A stretch of 63,079 bases of DNA from Pseudomonas sp. (GTDB taxonomy: Bacteria > Pseudomonadota > Gammaproteobacteria > Pseudomonadales > Pseudomonadaceae): positions 1-63,079 of the forward strand of contig NZ_JAUXMX010000055.1 in assembly GCF_030683065.1 (NCBI RefSeq), read 5' to 3'. The notes below the pieces were generated by a model that worked only from the letters and a program-made list of their open reading frames with translations, did not search any database and had not been told where the DNA came from. The translations under genes were made by a program, and so were the position numbers. Of the stretch, positions 45,373-54,024 are shown in pieces. How positions within the stretch are numbered: the first letter of the stretch is position 1; every line of letters starts with the position of its first letter.

Positions 45373-45638
45373 GGCGTATCCATAGATATGGATAATCGCC
45401 AAATTATCTTGTGCCGACAAAGACTTAGCTGGTTTTAGCCAGCTAAGGTGAGTGTCGGCAGAGCACTTCAGGGCATGCGTACTACCCGTAGCCCTGAAAT
45501 TATCACTGGCCTTCTGGCCAGGCAGCAGGCGTAGATCTGCCATTACAAGAAGGTATGCACGGCGCATGACGGAGAATCGTCGGCATGCGTCGTGCATAGC
45601 AGTTTGGACGCTAAGCGTTGGCCATGACGTGGCCAGCG
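45373..45638 (+). promoter_or_regulatory. Candidate structured mRNA leader upstream of mrpA
   Basis: Six hairpins in order. S1 45373-45400 (GGCG-TATCCAT / ATGGATA-CGCC). S2 45412-45460 (TGCCGACA...CTTAGCTGG / CCAGCTAAG...TGTCGGCA). S3 45467-45498 (TTCAGGGC / GCCCTGAA). S4 45506-45521 (CTGGCC / GGCCAG). S5 45554-45598 (TATGCACG-CGCATG / CATGCG-CGTGCATA). S6 45616-45638 (CGTTGGCCA / TGGCCAGCG). CTGGCC of S4 can alternatively pair with GGCCAG of S6 (45631-45636), which would suit a switch. The likely Shine-Dalgarno AGGGG (45651-45655) follows S6. Confidence 0.55.
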
Positions 45639-45663
45639 GACTTGCAAAAAAGGGGTTTTGTGT

Positions 45664-48456
45664 ATGGCGCTTGCGCTAATTGTCGCCTTGCCATTTTTGG
45701 GGCTGTTCCTGCCACTGTTGGCAGAGCGACTGGGCCGTTCGGCGTGTGCAGCGGCTGCCGGGGTAGCACCCTTGGCCGCCCTGATCCTGCTGCTGTCGCA
45801 GCAGTCTTCGGTGTTTGCCGGTGAACTACTCAAGTTCAAGGTGGAGTGGCTGCCGGCTCTGGGTCTGAATCTGAGCTTTCGCCTCGATGGGCTGGGCTTT
45901 CTGTTCGCCCTGCTGATTCTCGGCATCGGTCTGCTGGTGATTCTCTACGCCCGCTACTACCTGGCGAAACAGGAGCCGATGGGCCGTTTCTTCGCCTTTC
46001 TGCTGCTGTTCATGGGAGCCATGCTCGGCGTGGTGCTCTCGGAAAACCTGCTGCTGATGCTGATGTTCTGGGAGCTGACCAGCCTGTCGTCGTTCCTGCT
46101 GATCGGCTTCTGGAGCGGTCGTTCGGATGCGCGCAAGGGTGCGCGCATGGCCCTGGTGGTGACGGGTGGTGGCGGCCTGGCGCTGCTCGCCGGGATTCTG
46201 CTGCTCGGCCATATTGCCGGCAGCTTCGAATTGTCCCAGGTGCTGGCCGCCGGCTACGCGATTCGCGCCCACGAACTCTACCCGCTGGCCCTGATCCTGG
46301 TGTTGCTCGGCGTATTCACCAAATCGGCGCAATTCCCCTTCCACTTCTGGTTGCCCCACGCGATGGCGGCGCCCACCCCGGTGTCGGCTTACCTGCACTC
46401 GGCGACCATGGTCAAGGCTGGGGTATTTCTGCTGGCACGACTGTACCCGGCGTTGGCTGGCTCGGATTGGTGGTTTTACCTGGTGAGCATCACCGGCCTG
46501 GTGACCCTGTTGTATGGGGCCTGTATGGCCCTGTTTCAGCACGACCTCAAGGGCCTGCTGGCCTATTCAACGATCAGCCATCTGGGCTTGATTACCTTGC
46601 TGTTCGGCCTCGATACACGCCTGGCGGCGGTGGCGGCGGTGTTCCATATCATCAACCACGCGACCTTCAAGGCGTCGCTGTTTATGGCAGCGGGGATCAT
46701 CGACCACGAAACCGGCAGTCGCGATATGCGGCGCATCAACGGACTATGGAAGTACATGCCGCATACGGCGGTGCTGGCCATGGTGGCGGCCTCTGCCATG
46801 GCCGGTGTGCCGCTGCTCAATGGCTTCCTGAGCAAGGAAATGTTCTTTACCGAAACCCTCAACCAGCACTTGCTGGGCAGTTTCAGCTGGGTGATTCCGG
46901 CCGGCGCGACCCTGGCCGGGGTGTTCTCGGTGGCCTATTCGCTGCGCTTTATCCACGATGTATTCTTCAATGGCGAGCCGGTCAACCTGCCGCATTTCCC
47001 GCCCCATGAGCCGCCGCGCTATATGAAGGTGCCGGTGGAGGTTCTGGTATTCCTCTGCCTGCTGGTCGGCATCGTGCCGGCCTACACCGTCGCGCCGCTG
47101 CTGGCGGTGGCCGCCGCCTCGACCTTGGGCGGGCCGCTGCCCGAGTACAGCCTGTCGATCTGGCACGGCTTCAATCTGCCACTGCTGATGAGCTTTATCG
47201 CCCTGTTCGGCGGCATCCTGGTCTACACCTTTCGCCAGCCGCTATTCCGCTGGTATGCCGGGCTACCGCAGCCAGATGCCAAGCTGGTGTTCGAGAAGGC
47301 GGTACAGAAACTCGTCGCTGTGGCCGCAGTAATTACCGGGTTCCTCGAAAGCGGTTCCCTGCAGCGCTACCTGGCGCTAATTCTGCTGGCCTCGCTGGCG
47401 GTTGTGGCGGTAGCGCTGGGGCCGTTGTCGAGCCTGCAAGGGCCGCTGGCCATGAGTCCAGTGGATGCGGTGACGGGCCTGAGCATGGGTATGCTGTCGC
47501 TGTCAGCGCTGATCACCGTGGTGTTCCACCGCCGCCGCCTGGTGGCCTTGCTGATGCTCAGCGTGGTCGGCCTGCTGGTGGCCCTGGCTTTCGTGCGCTT
47601 CTCCGCACCGGATCTCGCACTGACCCAGTTGTCGGTGGAAATGGTCACCATGATTCTGCTGATGTTGGCGCTGTTCTTCTTGCCAGCCTACACCCCGAGC
47701 GAATCGAGCAGCCTGCGCGGGCTGCGCGACTTTGTCCTGGCCAGCGGCTTTGGCACCCTGGTGGCACTGCTGGTCTATGCGGTGCTGAGCCGACCTTATG
47801 AGTCGATCTCCCACTTCTTTATCGACAACAGCGTCTCCGGGGGCGGCGGAACCAACGTGGTCAACGTGATTCTGGTGGACTTCCGCGGTTTCGATACCCT
47901 GGGCGAGATCAGTGTGCTGGCTATCGCCGGGGTCGGCATCTATGCCTTGCTCGGTGGCCTGCATCTGTTCCAGCCCAAGCAGGACGCCGAAGGCCATGAG
48001 TGGGCGCGGGACCGTCATCCGCTGATTCTGGCCACCCTGTCGCGCCTGTTATTGCCTTTGGCGCTGCTGATTTCCGCCTTTATCTTCCTGCGCGGGCACA
48101 ACCTGCCGGGCGGCGGCTTTATCGCCGGGCTGATCACCTCGGTCGCGCTGATCCTGCAGTACGTGGCCAACGGTGTGCAGTGGACCCGCTCGCGCCTGGC
48201 GCTCAATTACCACCAGATGGCTGGCGGCGGTGTGATGTTGGCCGGGGCTACCGGGCTGGCCAGCGGGTTGTTCGGTTACCCGTTCCTGACCACCACTTTC
48301 GGTCATTTCAATATTCCGCTGGTGGGTGAGGTCGAGCTGGCCAGCGCCATGCTCTTCGATTTGGGGGTCTACCTGACTGTGATAGGCGCAACCCTGCTGA
48401 TTCTCGCCAACCTGGGCAAGCTGACCCAGGACGATGCAGCCACGGAGGTGCACTGA
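45664..48456 (+). CDS. mrpA: Mrp antiporter subunit A/B fusion (plus-strand operon)
   Basis: A 930-residue MrpA-MrpB fusion, similar in size to P. aeruginosa ShaA. The core helix segment YLHSATMVKAGVFLLARL has the conserved Lys. The MrpB part has VNVILVDFRGFDTLGEISVLA and FLRGHNLPGGGFIAGL. ATG 45664 was chosen; a TTG six bases upstream is unlikely. This operon is the positional counterpart of the single P. aeruginosa sha/mrp operon (PA1054-PA1059) that exports sodium and supports pH homeostasis. Confidence 0.93.
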   Translation: MALALIVALPFLGLFLPLLAERLGRSACAAAAGVAPLAALILLLSQQSSVFAGELLKFKVEWLPALGLNLSFRLDGLGFLFALLILGIGLLVILYARYYLAKQEPMGRFFAFLLLFMGAMLGVVLSENLLLMLMFWELTSLSSFLLIGFWSGRSDARKGARMALVVTGGGGLALLAGILLLGHIAGSFELSQVLAAGYAIRAHELYPLALILVLLGVFTKSAQFPFHFWLPHAMAAPTPVSAYLHSATMVKAGVFLLARLYPALAGSDWWFYLVSITGLVTLLYGACMALFQHDLKGLLAYSTISHLGLITLLFGLDTRLAAVAAVFHIINHATFKASLFMAAGIIDHETGSRDMRRINGLWKYMPHTAVLAMVAASAMAGVPLLNGFLSKEMFFTETLNQHLLGSFSWVIPAGATLAGVFSVAYSLRFIHDVFFNGEPVNLPHFPPHEPPRYMKVPVEVLVFLCLLVGIVPAYTVAPLLAVAAASTLGGPLPEYSLSIWHGFNLPLLMSFIALFGGILVYTFRQPLFRWYAGLPQPDAKLVFEKAVQKLVAVAAVITGFLESGSLQRYLALILLASLAVVAVALGPLSSLQGPLAMSPVDAVTGLSMGMLSLSALITVVFHRRRLVALLMLSVVGLLVALAFVRFSAPDLALTQLSVEMVTMILLMLALFFLPAYTPSESSSLRGLRDFVLASGFGTLVALLVYAVLSRPYESISHFFIDNSVSGGGGTNVVNVILVDFRGFDTLGEISVLAIAGVGIYALLGGLHLFQPKQDAEGHEWARDRHPLILATLSRLLLPLALLISAFIFLRGHNLPGGGFIAGLITSVALILQYVANGVQWTRSRLALNYHQMAGGGVMLAGATGLASGLFGYPFLTTTFGHFNIPLVGEVELASAMLFDLGVYLTVIGATLLILANLGKLTQDDAATEVH

Positions 48457-48785
48457 TGGAAGCTTTATTTGCCGTAACCCTGGGCATTCTCACCGCCAGC
48501 GGCGTTTATTTACTGCTGCGCGCGCGCACCTTTCCGGTGGTGATGGGGCTGATCCTGTTGTCCTATGCGGTCAACCTGTTCCTGTTCGCCATGGGCCGCC
48601 TGCAGACCGGCATGCCGGCAGTGATCGGCCGCAGTGCCGAGTACGCCGACCCCTTGCCCCAGGCCCTGGTGCTCACGGCCATTGTGATCGGCTTCGCCAT
48701 GACCGCGTTTATCCTGGTGCTGTCGCTGCGCGGGTTGGGTGAGCTGAAAACCGATCATGTCGATGGCGAGGAGCCGAAAGCATGA
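48456..48785 (+). CDS. mrpC: Mrp antiporter subunit C (plus-strand operon)
   Basis: A 109-residue NuoK-like three-helix subunit with DPLPQALVLTAIVIGF. ATG overlaps the mrpA stop (TGATG). It is shorter than the minus-strand MrpC and shares little beyond this motif. Confidence 0.92.
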   Translation: MEALFAVTLGILTASGVYLLLRARTFPVVMGLILLSYAVNLFLFAMGRLQTGMPAVIGRSAEYADPLPQALVLTAIVIGFAMTAFILVLSLRGLGELKTDHVDGEEPKA

Positions 48786-50287
48786 ATCACGCTTTGATTC
48801 TGCCCGTACTGTTGCCGATGTTTGTCGGCAGTCTGCTGTTGTTTGCCGCACGCCTGCCTCTGGCCCAACAGCGCATGCTGTCAGTGCTGTCGACCGTAGG
48901 GTTGCTGCTGGTCAGCGTGTGGCTGCTGCGTCTGGCCGATGGCGGACAACTGCACAGCTATGCCCTGGGTAACTGGCAGGCTCCGTTCGGCATCATCCTG
49001 CTGCTCGATCGCCTCAGCGCGCTGATGCTGGCGGTTACCGCAGTGCTGGCGCTGTTTGCGGTGCTCTATGCGGTGCGCGGCGACGACACCCGCGGCAGCA
49101 ACTTCCACGCCTTGTTCCAGTTCCAGTTGATGGGCATCAACGGGGCCTTTCTCACGGGAGATCTGTTCAACCTGTTCGTGTTCTTCGAAATCCTGCTGAT
49201 CGCCTCCTATGCCCTGCTGCTGCATGGTGGCGGTGCCGATCGGGTACGTGCCGGGATTCATTACGTGGTGCTCAACCTGCTCGGTTCCTCGTTGTTCCTG
49301 ATTGCCGTGGGCATGATGTACGGTATCGCCGGTACCCTGAACATGGCCGATCTGGCGGTCAAGGTGGCAGCGGCTTCAGACGATGATGCCGCACTGCTGG
49401 GCGCGGCCGGGTTATTGCTGCTGGTGGTATTCGGCCTCAAGGCGGCGTTCCTGCCGATGTACTTCTGGTTGCCGCGGGCCTATGCCGCAGCCAGCGCGCC
49501 GGTGGCGGCGCTGTTCGCGATCATGACCAAGGTCGGTCTGTACTCGATCATGCGCGTGTATATCCTGATCTACGGCGAACAGGCCGGCAGCATCGCCAAT
49601 CTGGCATCCGACTGGTTGTGGCCGCTGGCCTTGCTGACGGTGGTCTGTGGTGTGTTTGGCGCGCTGGCGGCGGTCACTCTGCAAGGGCTTCTGGCTTACC
49701 TGGTGGTGGTTTCGGTGGGTACCTTGCTGGCGGGTATTGCCTTGGGCACCCCCGAGGCCTTGAGTGCAGCGCTGTTCTACCTGGTACACAGCACCTGGAT
49801 TACCGGCGCGCTGTTTTTGATCGTCGACCTGATCGCCCGTCAACGCGGCGAGAAGGGCGGCAAGCTGGTGCAGGGTCCGGCCCTGCTGCAACCGCTGATG
49901 CTCAGTGCGTTGTTCTTTATCGGCGCTATTGCGATTGCCGGTCTGCCGCCGTTTTCCGGCTTCCTCGGTAAGCTGCTGCTGTTGCGGGCGGTGGAGCCCG
50001 GGCTGCAAGCGCTGCTGTTATGGCCGGTACTGCTGCTTGGCGGCTTGCTGACCCTGGTTGCCTTGAGCCGGGCTGGTAGTACGGTGCTCTGGCGCACCGG
50101 TCGGGACGTGCTGGGCTGTGCCGAGAGGGATATCGGTCGCACCTCGGCCGCCATTGGCTTACTGCTGATGGTCGTGCTGCTGCTGCCCTTTGCCGCGCCG
50201 CTGCTGAATTATATCGATGCCACGGCAGCGCAATTGTTCGACCTTGGCCCCTATATGCAGCTGGTATCCGCGGGAGCGCCATCATGA
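48782..50287 (+). CDS. mrpD: Mrp antiporter subunit D (plus-strand operon)
   Basis: A 501-residue NuoM/N-like ion-translocating subunit with about 14 helices. The FGLKAAFLPMYFWLPRAYAAASAPVAALFAIMTKVGLYSI region carries the conserved Lys residues. It overlaps mrpC and mrpE by 4 bp each. Confidence 0.93.
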   Translation: MNHALILPVLLPMFVGSLLLFAARLPLAQQRMLSVLSTVGLLLVSVWLLRLADGGQLHSYALGNWQAPFGIILLLDRLSALMLAVTAVLALFAVLYAVRGDDTRGSNFHALFQFQLMGINGAFLTGDLFNLFVFFEILLIASYALLLHGGGADRVRAGIHYVVLNLLGSSLFLIAVGMMYGIAGTLNMADLAVKVAAASDDDAALLGAAGLLLLVVFGLKAAFLPMYFWLPRAYAAASAPVAALFAIMTKVGLYSIMRVYILIYGEQAGSIANLASDWLWPLALLTVVCGVFGALAAVTLQGLLAYLVVVSVGTLLAGIALGTPEALSAALFYLVHSTWITGALFLIVDLIARQRGEKGGKLVQGPALLQPLMLSALFFIGAIAIAGLPPFSGFLGKLLLLRAVEPGLQALLLWPVLLLGGLLTLVALSRAGSTVLWRTGRDVLGCAERDIGRTSAAIGLLLMVVLLLPFAAPLLNYIDATAAQLFDLGPYMQLVSAGAPS

Positions 50288-50796
50288 TCACGGTATTTGC
50301 CAATCGCTGGTTGCCGCAGCCCCTGCTCAGCCTGTTTCTGATGTTTATCTGGCTGCTGCTGATGAACGACCTCGGTCTTGGTCACTGGTTGCTCGGTGCG
50401 CTGCTTGGCTGGGCGATCCCGCAACTGACCCAGGTGTTCTGGGTGCGTGCGCCGCGGTTGTACAAGCCGGTCAAGCTGTGCCTGTTCTTCCTGCGCATTC
50501 TTGGCGATATCATCTTCGCCAATCTGCAGGTAGCCAAGTTGATCCTCGGTTCCAGCGACAAGCTGCGTCCGGCTTTCGTTGAGGTCCCGCTGGAGCTGGA
50601 CGACGACCTGGCGCTGACCATGCTCGCCAGCATCGTATCCCTGACGCCTGGTACTGTTTCCGCCGACCTCAGCGACGACCGCAAGACCCTGCTGGTGCAT
50701 GGTCTGGATGTGGCCGACGAAGATGCCCTGATTGCTGAGATCAAACAGCGCTACGAGGCCCCACTGAAGGAGGTATTCACATGCTCTACTACGTGA
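50284..50796 (+). CDS. mrpE: Mrp antiporter subunit E (plus-strand operon)
   Basis: A 170-residue subunit with two N-terminal helices and the MrpE motif SIVSLTPGTVSADLSDD, followed by the HGLDV segment. Its last 16 bases overlap mrpF. Confidence 0.92.
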   Translation: MITVFANRWLPQPLLSLFLMFIWLLLMNDLGLGHWLLGALLGWAIPQLTQVFWVRAPRLYKPVKLCLFFLRILGDIIFANLQVAKLILGSSDKLRPAFVEVPLELDDDLALTMLASIVSLTPGTVSADLSDDRKTLLVHGLDVADEDALIAEIKQRYEAPLKEVFTCSTT

Positions 50797-51050
50797 TTCC
50801 CCTGTGTTTGGCGATCATGACGGCAGCCCTGGTGCTGACCCTGCTGCGCCTGATCAAGGGCCCCGATTTGCCAGACCGGATCCTCGCCCTGGACACCCTG
50901 TACATCAATGCCATCGCCCTGATCGTCTTGTTCGGTATCTGGCTGGGTTCGGATCTGTATTTCGAAGCGGCGCTGCTGATTGCCGTCATGGGCTTTGTCG
51001 GCACCGTGGCGGTTGCCAAGTATCTGCTGCGCGGCGACATCATTGAGTGA
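50781..51050 (+). CDS. mrpF: Mrp antiporter subunit F (plus-strand operon)
   Basis: An 89-residue three-helix subunit with LRLIKGPDLPDRILALDTLYINAIALIV. The start lies inside mrpE and is preceded by AAGGAGG. It ends at the base before a 140-bp inverted-repeat element that separates it from mrpG. Confidence 0.92.
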   Translation: MLYYVIPLCLAIMTAALVLTLLRLIKGPDLPDRILALDTLYINAIALIVLFGIWLGSDLYFEAALLIAVMGFVGTVAVAKYLLRGDIIE

Positions 51051-51190
51051 GAACGAGTTTACGATCTGCTGCGCGTCGGCCCTGCTGCGTTAAAAACAGG
51101 CTCGGAATGCTCATTTACAGCTCGTAAACTCCGCTTCCTCGCCTGTTTTTGCCTTGCATGGCTCTAGCTCGCGAGATCGTAAAAACGTTC
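51051..51190. mobile_element. MITE-like inverted-repeat element inside the mrp operon
   Basis: The terminal inverted repeats are GAACGAGTTTACGATCT (51051-51067) and AGATCGTAAAAACGTTC (51174-51190), 15 of 17 positions complementary. A nested pair AAAAACAGGC (51092-51101) / GCCTGTTTTT (51141-51150) surrounds a central TTTAC/GTAAA palindrome. No coding capacity. Such elements recur in some pseudomonads, to my recollection. It ends 15 bp before the mrpG start. Confidence 0.7.
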
Positions 51191-51205
51191 TACGGAGATT
51201 GCTTA

Positions 51206-51538
51206 ATGAATATTTGGATTGAAGCACTGGTCTCGATCAGTCTGTTGATCGGTAGCCTGTTCGCCCTGATCGGCGCGCTGGGTCTGTACAAACTGCCCGA
51301 CTTTTATATGCGCCTGCACGGCCCGACCAAGGCTACAACCCTCGGGGTGGGCGGCATGGTGGTGGCATCGATGATCTATTTCAGCAGTCAAGGCAATGGC
51401 TTCAGCCTGCATGAGCTGCTGATTACCTTGTTCCTGTTTATCACCGCCCCGGTAAGCGCCCACATGCTGGCCAAGGCCGCCTTGCAGCAAAAACTGCGCC
51501 TGAGCGACAAGACCCGCGGCCGCCCCTGGGAGCAGTAG
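51206..51538 (+). CDS. mrpG: Mrp antiporter subunit G (plus-strand operon)
   Basis: A 110-residue three-helix subunit with LIGALGLYKLPDFYMRLHGPTKATTLGVGG. ATG 51206 follows ACGGAG at 8 bp. In contrast to the 4-bp overlaps elsewhere in the operon, 155 bp separates it from mrpF because of the inserted element. Confidence 0.92.
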   Translation: MNIWIEALVSISLLIGSLFALIGALGLYKLPDFYMRLHGPTKATTLGVGGMVVASMIYFSSQGNGFSLHELLITLFLFITAPVSAHMLAKAALQQKLRLSDKTRGRPWEQ

Positions 51539-51565
51539 GGCGGCGAGCAGTCCAAGCTTCTCGTG

Positions 51566-51612
51566 GGGTGGATGACGCTTCATCCATCCACCAACTGCGC
51601 TGGTGGATGATA
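51566..51612. repeat. Short intergenic palindrome (GTGGATGA type)
   Basis: GGTGGATGACGCTTCATCC continues ATCCACC, then CTGGTGGATGA: inverted and direct copies of GTGGATGA downstream of mrpG. Non-coding dispersed repeat type. Confidence 0.45.
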
Positions 51613-51654
51613 AAGGCCTCAGCTACGCGCCCCGATCCACCCTGCACAGCTACC

Positions 51655-51675
51655 GTAGCCCGGATGCAATCCGGG
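51655..51675 (+). repeat. REP-like half element
   Basis: GTAGCCCGGATGCAATCCGG followed by G; the canonical form of the repeat family in this window. Confidence 0.6.
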
Positions 51676-51783
51676 AGCGGCTTGCGCGGAGTGCCCTCAC
51701 CTGTCGCACAGTTCGCGCGCCTGACTGTATCTGTCTGCTCCGAGCAAGCCCCTCTACACTCCAGCTTTTAGACGGAGGTGGCT

Positions 51784-52689
51784 ATGGACGGGCAGGGCAG
51801 GCGGGTGGCGGTTATCTGCCTGGTGGTGGCCATGGCGCTATGGGGCAGCTCCTTTATTGCCCTGAAAGTGGCCTTCGCCGAGTTGCCCGCGATGTGGGTG
51901 ATCTTTGGCCGTATGGCGCTGGGCAGCCTGGTGTTTCTGCTGGCCTGGCGCTGGCGTGGGCGCATGCACTACCGTCAGGGTGACTGGAAATACCTGCTCG
52001 GCCTGGCGGCCTGCGAACCCTGCCTGTACTTCCTCTTCGAGGCCCTGGCGCTGCAGCATACCAGTGCGTCCCAGGCAGGCATGGTCACCGCGTTGCTGCC
52101 GCTGCTGGTCGCCGTCGGTGCCTTTATCTTTCTGCACGAGCGCATTGCCCGCACCACCCTGGCCGGTTTTCTCCTCGCCCTGTTCGGCGCTGTCTGGCTG
52201 AGTCTTGCCGGCAGCGCCGATGAGCACGCACCTAACCCCTTGCTGGGCAACTTCTTCGAGCTGCTCGCCATGCTCTGTGCCATGGGCTACACCCTGTTGC
52301 TCAAGCACCTGTCGGCGCGTTATTCACCCTTTCTGCTGACGGCCATGGTGGCCTTTGTCGGCACTTTGTTCTTTCTGCCATTGGCGTTGCTTGGCGAGCC
52401 GCTGCCAGCACAGGTCAGCCCGCTGGGTTTGGCGGCAGTGGCGTACTTGGGTGTGCTGGTGACCGTGGGCGCTTATGGGCTTTACAACTTCGGCGTCAGC
52501 CGTCTGCCGGCCAGCCAGGCCTCTGGTTTTACCAACCTGATACCGGTGTTCACCCTGGTGTTCGCCATGTTGTTGCTTGGTGAGCGTCTGAACAGCATGC
52601 AGCTGTTCGCCGTCCTGCTGGTATTTGCCGGGGTGGCGTTGAGCCAATGGCGCAGTGGCACGGCACAGCCTGCGGGCGTACTTGATTAA
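51784..52689 (+). CDS. EamA/DMT-family transporter
   Basis: A 301-residue exporter of the drug/metabolite superfamily with ten membrane helices in two EamA repeats (e.g. VVAMALWGSSFIALKVAFAELP and SRLPASQASGFTNLIPVFTLVFA). The substrate cannot be inferred. GGAGG lies 5 bp before ATG 51784. It is 9 bp upstream of the PLP enzyme gene, probably co-transcribed, which hints at amino-acid export. Confidence 0.88.
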   Translation: MDGQGRRVAVICLVVAMALWGSSFIALKVAFAELPAMWVIFGRMALGSLVFLLAWRWRGRMHYRQGDWKYLLGLAACEPCLYFLFEALALQHTSASQAGMVTALLPLLVAVGAFIFLHERIARTTLAGFLLALFGAVWLSLAGSADEHAPNPLLGNFFELLAMLCAMGYTLLLKHLSARYSPFLLTAMVAFVGTLFFLPLALLGEPLPAQVSPLGLAAVAYLGVLVTVGAYGLYNFGVSRLPASQASGFTNLIPVFTLVFAMLLLGERLNSMQLFAVLLVFAGVALSQWRSGTAQPAGVLD

Positions 52690-52698
52690 GGAACTGAG

Positions 52699-53793
52699 AT
52701 GAGCGCAGCACGACAATGGGCCCGCGAGGCGATCCGGATTATCGAGGCGGATTTCCAGCGCAGCGCCGACACTCACCTGATCCCCCTTGAGCTGCCCGGC
52801 TTGCCCGGCATTGAGCTTTATTTCAAAGACGAGTCCAGTCACCCCACGGGCAGCCTCAAGCATCGACTGGCGCGTTCGCTATTTCTCTATGCCTTGTGCA
52901 ATGGCTGGTTGAAGCCCGGCGCGCCGGTGATCGAGGCCTCCAGCGGCTCCACTGCGATCTCCGAAGCGTATTTTGCCCGCCTGCTGGGCATACCCTTTAT
53001 CGCGGTGATGCCCGCCACCACGTCGAAGGAGAAGATCGCACAGATCGCTTTCTACGGTGGGCAGAGCCATCTGGTGGCCGATCCGACGCAGATCTATGCC
53101 GAATCCGAACGCCTGGCCCAGGAGAGCGGCGGGCACTTTATGGATCAGTTCACCTATGCCGAGCGCGCCACCGATTGGCGCGCCAACAACAATATTGCCG
53201 AATCGATTTTCCAGCAGCTGCGCTGCGAACGCTTTCCTGAGCCGAGCTGGCTGGTTTCCAGTCCGGGTACCGGCGGCACCCTGGCGACGCTGGGCCGCTA
53301 TGTGCGCTACCGCCGCCACGCCACCCGGGTGCTGTGCGCCGATGCCGAGCGTTCGGTGTTCTTCGATTATTACCGTACTGGCGACGCCAGCCTGACGCTG
53401 GACTGCGGCTCGCGTATTGAAGGCATCGGCCGGCCGCGCGTCGAGGCCTCGTTCTTGCCGACGGTAATCGATGCCATGTGCAAGGTGCCGGATGCCCTGT
53501 CCCTGGCGGCCATGCATTACCTGGCCCAGCGCCTAGGTCGGCGCGTCGGTGGCTCCAGTGGTACCAATCTGGTGGGCGCGCTGCTGGTGGCGCAGCGGAT
53601 GGTCGCAGCCGGCGAATCCGGCTCGGTGGTGACGATTCTCTGTGATGGCGGCGAGCGTTATGCCGGCAGCTACTATGACGATAGCTGGCTCAGTGCCCAT
53701 GGCTTCGAGCTGGCCCCGCTGATCGCGGCGGTCGCCGCCTGCGCCGAGCGTGGCGAGCCTTTGCCGGGTGAATTGCCAACAGCCGGCCTCTAG
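52699..53793 (+). CDS. PLP-dependent cysteine synthase-family enzyme
   Basis: A 364-residue fold-type II PLP enzyme. Lys54 in HPTGSLKHR is the likely Schiff base Lys. SSGSTAIS binds the substrate carboxylate and SPGTGGTLATLGR holds the PLP phosphate. It diverges from CysK/CysM and is closer to the Cds1-like cysteine desulfhydrase branch; substrate not provable. Pairing with an EamA exporter suggests cysteine or sulfur amino-acid handling. Confidence 0.82.
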   Translation: MSAARQWAREAIRIIEADFQRSADTHLIPLELPGLPGIELYFKDESSHPTGSLKHRLARSLFLYALCNGWLKPGAPVIEASSGSTAISEAYFARLLGIPFIAVMPATTSKEKIAQIAFYGGQSHLVADPTQIYAESERLAQESGGHFMDQFTYAERATDWRANNNIAESIFQQLRCERFPEPSWLVSSPGTGGTLATLGRYVRYRRHATRVLCADAERSVFFDYYRTGDASLTLDCGSRIEGIGRPRVEASFLPTVIDAMCKVPDALSLAAMHYLAQRLGRRVGGSSGTNLVGALLVAQRMVAAGESGSVVTILCDGGERYAGSYYDDSWLSAHGFELAPLIAAVAACAERGEPLPGELPTAGL

Positions 53794-53828
53794 CAGCCTG
53801 TCGGACTTAGGACTGGCCTACTGCGAAA

Positions 53829-53945
53829 GCCTGGATCAAATCCAGGGGCGATGTTCGGCGCACAACCGCTCCCGGATTGCATCCGGGCTACAAGAGCCTC
53901 GTAGATGGGTTATGGAACAGACCAAGCCCGGATGAAATTCGGGGG
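53829..53945. repeat. Cluster of three REP-like elements
   Basis: GCCTGGATCAAATCCAGGGG (53829-53848), inverted CCCGGATTGCATCCGGGC plus TAC (53871-53891) and AGCCCGGATGAAATTCGGGG (53924-53944) lie in one 120-bp gap: a BIME-like alternation. Confidence 0.65.
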
Positions 53946-54024
53946 AGATTGCCGCCAACCCAACACCGCCGCAGATTGCGTTCGAGCGACCAGAACCGGG
54001 GGCTTTCTGAAAAAGGCAGGGTAA

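Larger units (their letters stand above)
45163..45663 (+). other. Long intergenic region before the plus-strand mrp operon
   Basis: About 500 bp with no convincing gene. It holds the slyB terminator (45172-45206) and then six consecutive stem-loops (45373-45638) before the mrpA ribosome-binding site. The region from 45207 to 45372 presumably contains the operon promoter, which I cannot pin down. Confidence 0.6.

Noticed and set aside
45452..45679. Open frame of 75 codons through the hairpin region, overlapping the mrpA start
   Set aside because: It starts with GTG without proper ribosome-binding spacing, is Arg-rich like random GC-rich frames, and its codons simply follow the palindromes. 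A leader peptide cannot be excluded but has no positive support.
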